From: Phycisphaerales bacterium
Lineage (GTDB): Bacteria; Planctomycetota; Phycisphaerae; Phycisphaerales; UBA1924
Assembly (NCBI GenBank): GCA_016763115.1
Contig: JAESUL010000112.1
Span: forward strand, 1 to 8,365
DNA length: 8,365 bases
Reading direction: 5' to 3'
The notes beneath the pieces are model-generated. The model made no database searches, was not told the origin of the DNA, and saw only the letters and a program-made list of their open reading frames with translations. This document shows positions 6,613 through 8,365 of this stretch, one piece after another. Position 1 is the first letter of the stretch; the number at the start of each line of letters is the position of its first letter. Made by a program: the position numbers and the translations under genes.

Positions 6613-7200
6613 TCACAATCCATTGAGCACCATCGAAACTGCGTGTGGCAACGCCTTGCATTCGAGCCTAAATACTTTATCTGCAATGGCTTGAGCGGTG
6701 TCGCCGGGTTCGATGGGGCATTGGAGTTGATGGATTGTTGAGCCGGTATCGTAGGTCTCATCGCAGAAATGAACGGTGCATCCTGTGTGGTTCGCTTTGG
6801 CTTTGAGGACGGCTCGGTGGACATGGAGCCCGTGCATGCCCGGGCCGCCGAAGTTTGGGAGGAGCGCGGGGTGGATATTGATGATTCTGCCTCGGGTTTT
6901 TTTGGTGATGGGTATGCGCTTGAGGTACCCGGCGAGGACGATGAGATCGAGCATGAACTCATCAACGAAGGCGTCGAGTTGCTGGGGAGTGAGTTGCCCG
7001 GGCACGACACGGGTTGGGATTGAGTGTGCACGGGATTTTTGGGCGCCGAGGCATTCACGCGATGTGATCACCACGGCGATCTCGGCATCGAGTGTTCCAT
7101 CGTCGATGCAGTGGCACAGGTTTTCGAGCGATCGACCCGAGCCCGAGAGCATGACCGCGATCTTGCCTGAAGAACGGCTTGGGCTATTCATCATGGTCAT
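6613..7200 (-). CDS. purN: Phosphoribosylglycinamide formyltransferase (GAR transformylase)
   Basis: A 195-residue PurN, which moves a formyl group from 10-formyltetrahydrofolate to glycinamide ribonucleotide in de novo purine synthesis. Seen here: the GAR phosphate loop SGSGRSLENL (19-28); IVLAGYLKRIP (87-97); INIHPALLP (107-115) with catalytic N108 and H110; and HFCDETYDTG (144-153) with D151 at the place of the catalytic aspartate (E. coli D144). The NFGGPGMHGLHVH stretch (116-128) is the longer form of this loop, found in many non-proteobacterial PurN proteins. Three in-frame ATGs (7200, 7194, 7191) all lie inside the end of the thioesterase gene, an overlap of 17, 11 or 8 bp, and none has a clear Shine-Dalgarno. 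Translation is therefore probably coupled to the gene before it. The exact start among the three is uncertain. Confidence 0.93.
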   Translation of the reverse strand: MTMMNSPSRSSGKIAVMLSGSGRSLENLCHCIDDGTLDAEIAVVITSRECLGAQKSRAHSIPTRVVPGQLTPQQLDAFVDEFMLDLIVLAGYLKRIPITKKTRGRIINIHPALLPNFGGPGMHGLHVHRAVLKAKANHTGCTVHFCDETYDTGSTIHQLQCPIEPGDTAQAIADKVFRLECKALPHAVSMVLNGL

Positions 7201-7603
7201 TGCGGGGGCACTCGCGGAAGGGGAAGGGCTTGGCGTCGCGCATCCCGACCATGTTCAAGAGCGCCGAGGTCACCTTGACGGTTCTTTGCGAGTGAAACCG
7301 TTCGGCTTCCACCTGGACTTCCACCGCGACACTTGTGCGTCCGAGCCGAACGGTTCTCGAATAATAGTTGACGATGTCTCCGACGCGGACGGGGGCGTGG
7401 AAGTCGACTTGTTCGATCGAGGCGGTGACCCAATCGAGGTCGGCGTGGCGACGGGCTTCGACGAACCCGGCCTGGTCGATATGCGAGAGGATGACGCCCC
7501 CGAAGATCGTGCCGTAGGGGTTGGTCTCGCGGGGCATGGCGACGACGCGGAGGGCGAGGATGGACTCGTTGATCGGATCGGTTGTTGGTTTGTTTGTGCT
7601 CAC
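7184..7603 (-). CDS. Acyl-CoA thioesterase, hotdog fold (YciA-like)
   Basis: A 139-residue single-hotdog protein that would hydrolyse acyl-CoA to free CoA and acid in the cytoplasm. The diagnostic segment is MPRETNPYGTIFGGVILSHID (23-43), matching the MPADTNANGDIFGG.IMSQMD pattern of YciA-type enzymes; N28 and D43 stand at the catalytic positions. The later VDFHAPVRVGDIV (67-79) and the GRTSVAVEV strand (88-96) also fit the family. I chose GTG 7603 as start because TACGAT lies exactly 6 nt before it and the family alignment begins soon after. The longer ATG start at 7639 would add 12 residues with no family resemblance and would begin upstream of that promoter. It is the first gene of the five-gene minus-strand operon and overlaps purN. 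Its acyl-chain preference cannot be read from sequence. Confidence 0.87.
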   Translation of the reverse strand: MSTNKPTTDPINESILALRVVAMPRETNPYGTIFGGVILSHIDQAGFVEARRHADLDWVTASIEQVDFHAPVRVGDIVNYYSRTVRLGRTSVAVEVQVEAERFHSQRTVKVTSALLNMVGMRDAKPFPFRECPRNDHDE

Positions 7604-7609
7604 GGAGTG

Positions 7610-7615
7610 ATCGTA
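7610..7615 (-). promoter_or_regulatory. Leaderless -10 element driving the thioesterase-purN-protease-apt-coaD operon
   Basis: TACGAT on the minus strand ends 6 nt before GTG 7603, the spacing expected if transcription starts at the start codon. There is no Shine-Dalgarno before this GTG and no good -35 at 16-19 bp. It faces the + strand promoter of the GroES-like gene, with 27 bp between the two -10 boxes. Confidence 0.45.
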
Positions 7616-7619
7616 GGAG

Positions 7620-7648
7620 GGGACAATCGTCAGATGCACCCGTACACT
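7620..7648 (+). promoter_or_regulatory. Leaderless promoter of the GroES-like gene
   Basis: GGGACA (7620-7625, four of six matches to TTGACA), a 17-bp spacer, then TACACT (7643-7648). The hexamer ends 5 nt before ATG 7654 and no Shine-Dalgarno is present. The -35 half nearly touches the opposing thioesterase -10 box (7610-7615), so the two polymerases could not sit there freely at once. Confidence 0.45.
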
Positions 7649-7653
7649 TGTTC

Positions 7654-7971
7654 ATGGCTGTGAGCAAATCAAAGAACTCTGAGATCGAGACCGTCGAACC
7701 GATCGGCACCCGCGTGCTGATCCGCAAGGACGAGGACAAGAAGCAGACCAAATCGGGCATCCACCTGCCCGACAAGATCGAGATCCCCACGATCACCGGG
7801 CGGATCGTCGCGATCTCTGCGCAGGTGGAGAGCGATACGGATTATCCAATCCGCCAGTATGACCGGGTGCTGTTCAATCCCAAGGACGCGATCCCGGTGG
7901 ACTTTGAGGGCGACAATCGGCTCTTTGTGGTCCCGATCGAGGATATCGTCGCGGTGTTCCGCAAGGAATAG
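7654..7971 (+). CDS. GroES-like co-chaperonin (cpn10 family), no groEL adjacent
   Basis: A 105-residue protein of the chaperonin-10 family, the heptameric lid that caps GroEL during ATP-driven folding. The core begins at EPIGTRVLIRKDE (15-27), like the PLHDRVIVKR strand of GroES. The mobile-loop segment TKSGIHLPDK (32-41) contains GIHL, in the place of the GIVL contact with GroEL. Then come TGRIVAI (48-54), DRVLFNPKDAIPV (70-82), with the family's G(D/E).VLF strand, and the closing VVPIEDIVAVF (92-102). Compared with classic GroES (about 97 residues) it has a Ser/Lys-rich extension of about 14 residues at the start, and the roof-loop region is altered. It starts at ATG 7654 after a leaderless-type promoter. 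No groEL follows; the next gene is unrelated. It may be a paralogue used with a groEL elsewhere. Confidence 0.85.
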   Translation: MAVSKSKNSEIETVEPIGTRVLIRKDEDKKQTKSGIHLPDKIEIPTITGRIVAISAQVESDTDYPIRQYDRVLFNPKDAIPVDFEGDNRLFVVPIEDIVAVFRKE

Positions 7972-7977
7972 GCTCGC

Positions 7978-8009
7978 CATTTCCCACTGGGGCATTTCCC
8001 CACTATACT
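7978..8009 (+). promoter_or_regulatory. Promoter with direct and inverted repeats upstream of the last gene
   Basis: A -10 box TATACT (8004-8009; five of six to TATAAT) is preceded at 17 bp by TTCCCA (7981-7986; four of six to TTGACA). The same stretch carries a near-perfect direct repeat, CATTTCCCACT (7978-7988) and CATTTCCCCACT (7993-8004), and an inverted repeat TGGGG-N5-CCCCA (7988-8002). The repeats fill the spacer and overlap the -35, so they could be a regulator's binding sites. The inverted repeat could instead be the transcript-end hairpin of the GroES-like gene, but no T-run follows. Transcription would start near 8016, leaving a leader of about 63 nt. Confidence 0.45.
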
Positions 8010-8019
8010 TGCCCATCGG

Positions 8020-8041
8020 AACCGCTTTGGGCGAGGCGGTT
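8020..8041 (+). repeat. Leader hairpin: 6-bp inverted repeat in the 5' UTR of the last gene
   Basis: AACCGC (8020-8025) and GCGGTT (8036-8041) are exact reverse complements around a 10-nt loop. A competing pairing is possible between GCCC (8011-8014) and GGGC (8029-8032). It lies between the presumed transcription start and the ribosome binding site at 8066-8070. No U-tract follows the stem, so it is not an intrinsic terminator as it stands. Confidence 0.35.
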
Positions 8042-8065
8042 GTGGATTCACATTTACACACTACA

Positions 8066-8070
8066 GGGAG
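8066..8070 (+). promoter_or_regulatory. Shine-Dalgarno of the last, partial gene
   Basis: GGGAG stands 8 nt before ATG 8079 and 3 nt before another ATG at 8074 in a different frame. The 8074 frame stops after 14 codons (TGA 8116-8118), so the spacing and open frame select 8079. Confidence 0.6.
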
Positions 8071-8078
8071 ACAATGAC

Positions 8079-8365
8079 ATGTTGGACAAACTACTTGAAG
8101 GTCAAAGAGAGAACCTGATGAAGATCGTGATGAGCAAGTTGGGCGTCTCGGGCGACCAGGCCGGGGGGTTTCTGACTAAACTCTTCCCAATGATCCAGGG
8201 GCTGCTCGGCATCCTCTCCGACCCGATCACTGGTGCGGAGAGCCTTCCAGGCGTGATAAGGACGCTCTTTAGGCCGGATAACCTTGTGGAGATCGCCGCC
8301 CGCGAGCCAGCGCTCGCGGCGCGATTCACCAATGCAACGGGGCGGCCGTTCGGTCAGCTTGGCAC
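8079..8365 (+). CDS. Unidentified protein, 5' part (cut by window edge)
   Basis: The first 95 residues of an open frame that leaves the window. The sequence opens MLDKLLEGQRENLMKIVMSK and goes on with KLGVSGDQAGGFLTKLFPMI (20-39) and a hydrophobic IQGLLGIL (39-46), then a Pro/Arg-containing stretch with LFRPDNLVEIAA (63-74). It lacks a signal peptide. The start weakly recalls small DUF937/DUF2780-like proteins, which have similar LGVS..QA segments before a Gly/Leu stretch, but I would not assign it. It has a good Shine-Dalgarno, a long leader with a hairpin and its own promoter with repeats, so it appears to be controlled separately from the GroES-like gene. Confidence 0.65.
   Translation, partial: MLDKLLEGQRENLMKIVMSKLGVSGDQAGGFLTKLFPMIQGLLGILSDPITGAESLPGVIRTLFRPDNLVEIAAREPALAARFTNATGRPFGQLG

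Noticed and set aside
7604..7639. Twelve-residue N-terminal extension of the thioesterase from ATG 7639
   Set aside because: The extension has no family resemblance, and a -10-like box lies within it exactly 6 nt before the GTG at 7603, making the shorter start more likely.
8041..8060. TGTGGATTC and TTTACACAC resembling DnaA boxes, considered because of the skew switch
   Set aside because: Each misses the consensus at about two positions, they lie far from the composition change, and the gap is too short to be an origin.
8074..8118. A 14-codon frame at ATG 8074 overlapping the last gene's start, a possible regulatory peptide
   Set aside because: It is only 3 nt from the Shine-Dalgarno and has no supporting feature; most simply a chance frame, although two ATGs share one site.

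Overview
This is a compact, roughly 60% GC bacterial chromosomal window with nine recognisable or partly recognisable genes plus one partial gene at each edge. Intergenic gaps are short. I see no rRNA, tRNA, CRISPR array, insertion sequence or phage gene. The organism is probably a free-living, perhaps marine, planctomycete-type bacterium, possibly Phycisphaerae. The hints are a TPR-sulfotransferase, a DUF2959 lipoprotein, a TPR/zinc-protease/PDZ fusion, a stand-alone GroES-like protein and a mixture of leaderless and Shine-Dalgarno starts. This assignment is inference, not proof.

Left part, + strand (1-3973): the end of an unidentified C-rich gene; a 490-residue nitronate monooxygenase/2-nitropropane dioxygenase-family flavoenzyme (362-1834); a DUF2959-type lipoprotein (1877-2530); and a TPR protein with a C-terminal sulfotransferase domain (2546-3973). 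The last has its own promoter-like sequence in the 15-bp gap before it. The convergent boundary with the next block is only 16 bp.

Middle part, - strand (7603 down to 3990): an apparent five-gene operon reading acyl-CoA thioesterase (YciA-like hotdog), purN, a secreted TPR/HExxH/PDZ protein, apt and coaD. The first two genes overlap and the other gaps are 42, 46 and 15 bp. The operon joins a CoA theme (coaD, acyl-CoA thioesterase) with a purine theme (purN de novo synthesis, apt salvage).

Right part, + strand (7654-8365): a GroES-like co-chaperonin with no groEL beside it, transcribed divergently from the thioesterase across a 50-bp gap. It is followed by a promoter region with repeats and a leader hairpin, and then the start of an unidentified gene cut by the window edge.

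Two window-wide patterns stand out. First, four genes at likely promoters (362, 2546, 7603 minus, 7654) have no Shine-Dalgarno sequence but carry a TANNNT -10-like hexamer 5-9 nt before the start codon, as in leaderless transcription. Other genes (1877, 5042 minus, 4490 minus, 8079) have a clear Shine-Dalgarno. Second, synonymous codon choice and strand composition switch from C-rich to G-rich near 1200-1250, inside one intact reading frame. I did not find a clearly new multi-gene system; these patterns and the stop-less end of the first gene deserve the most attention.
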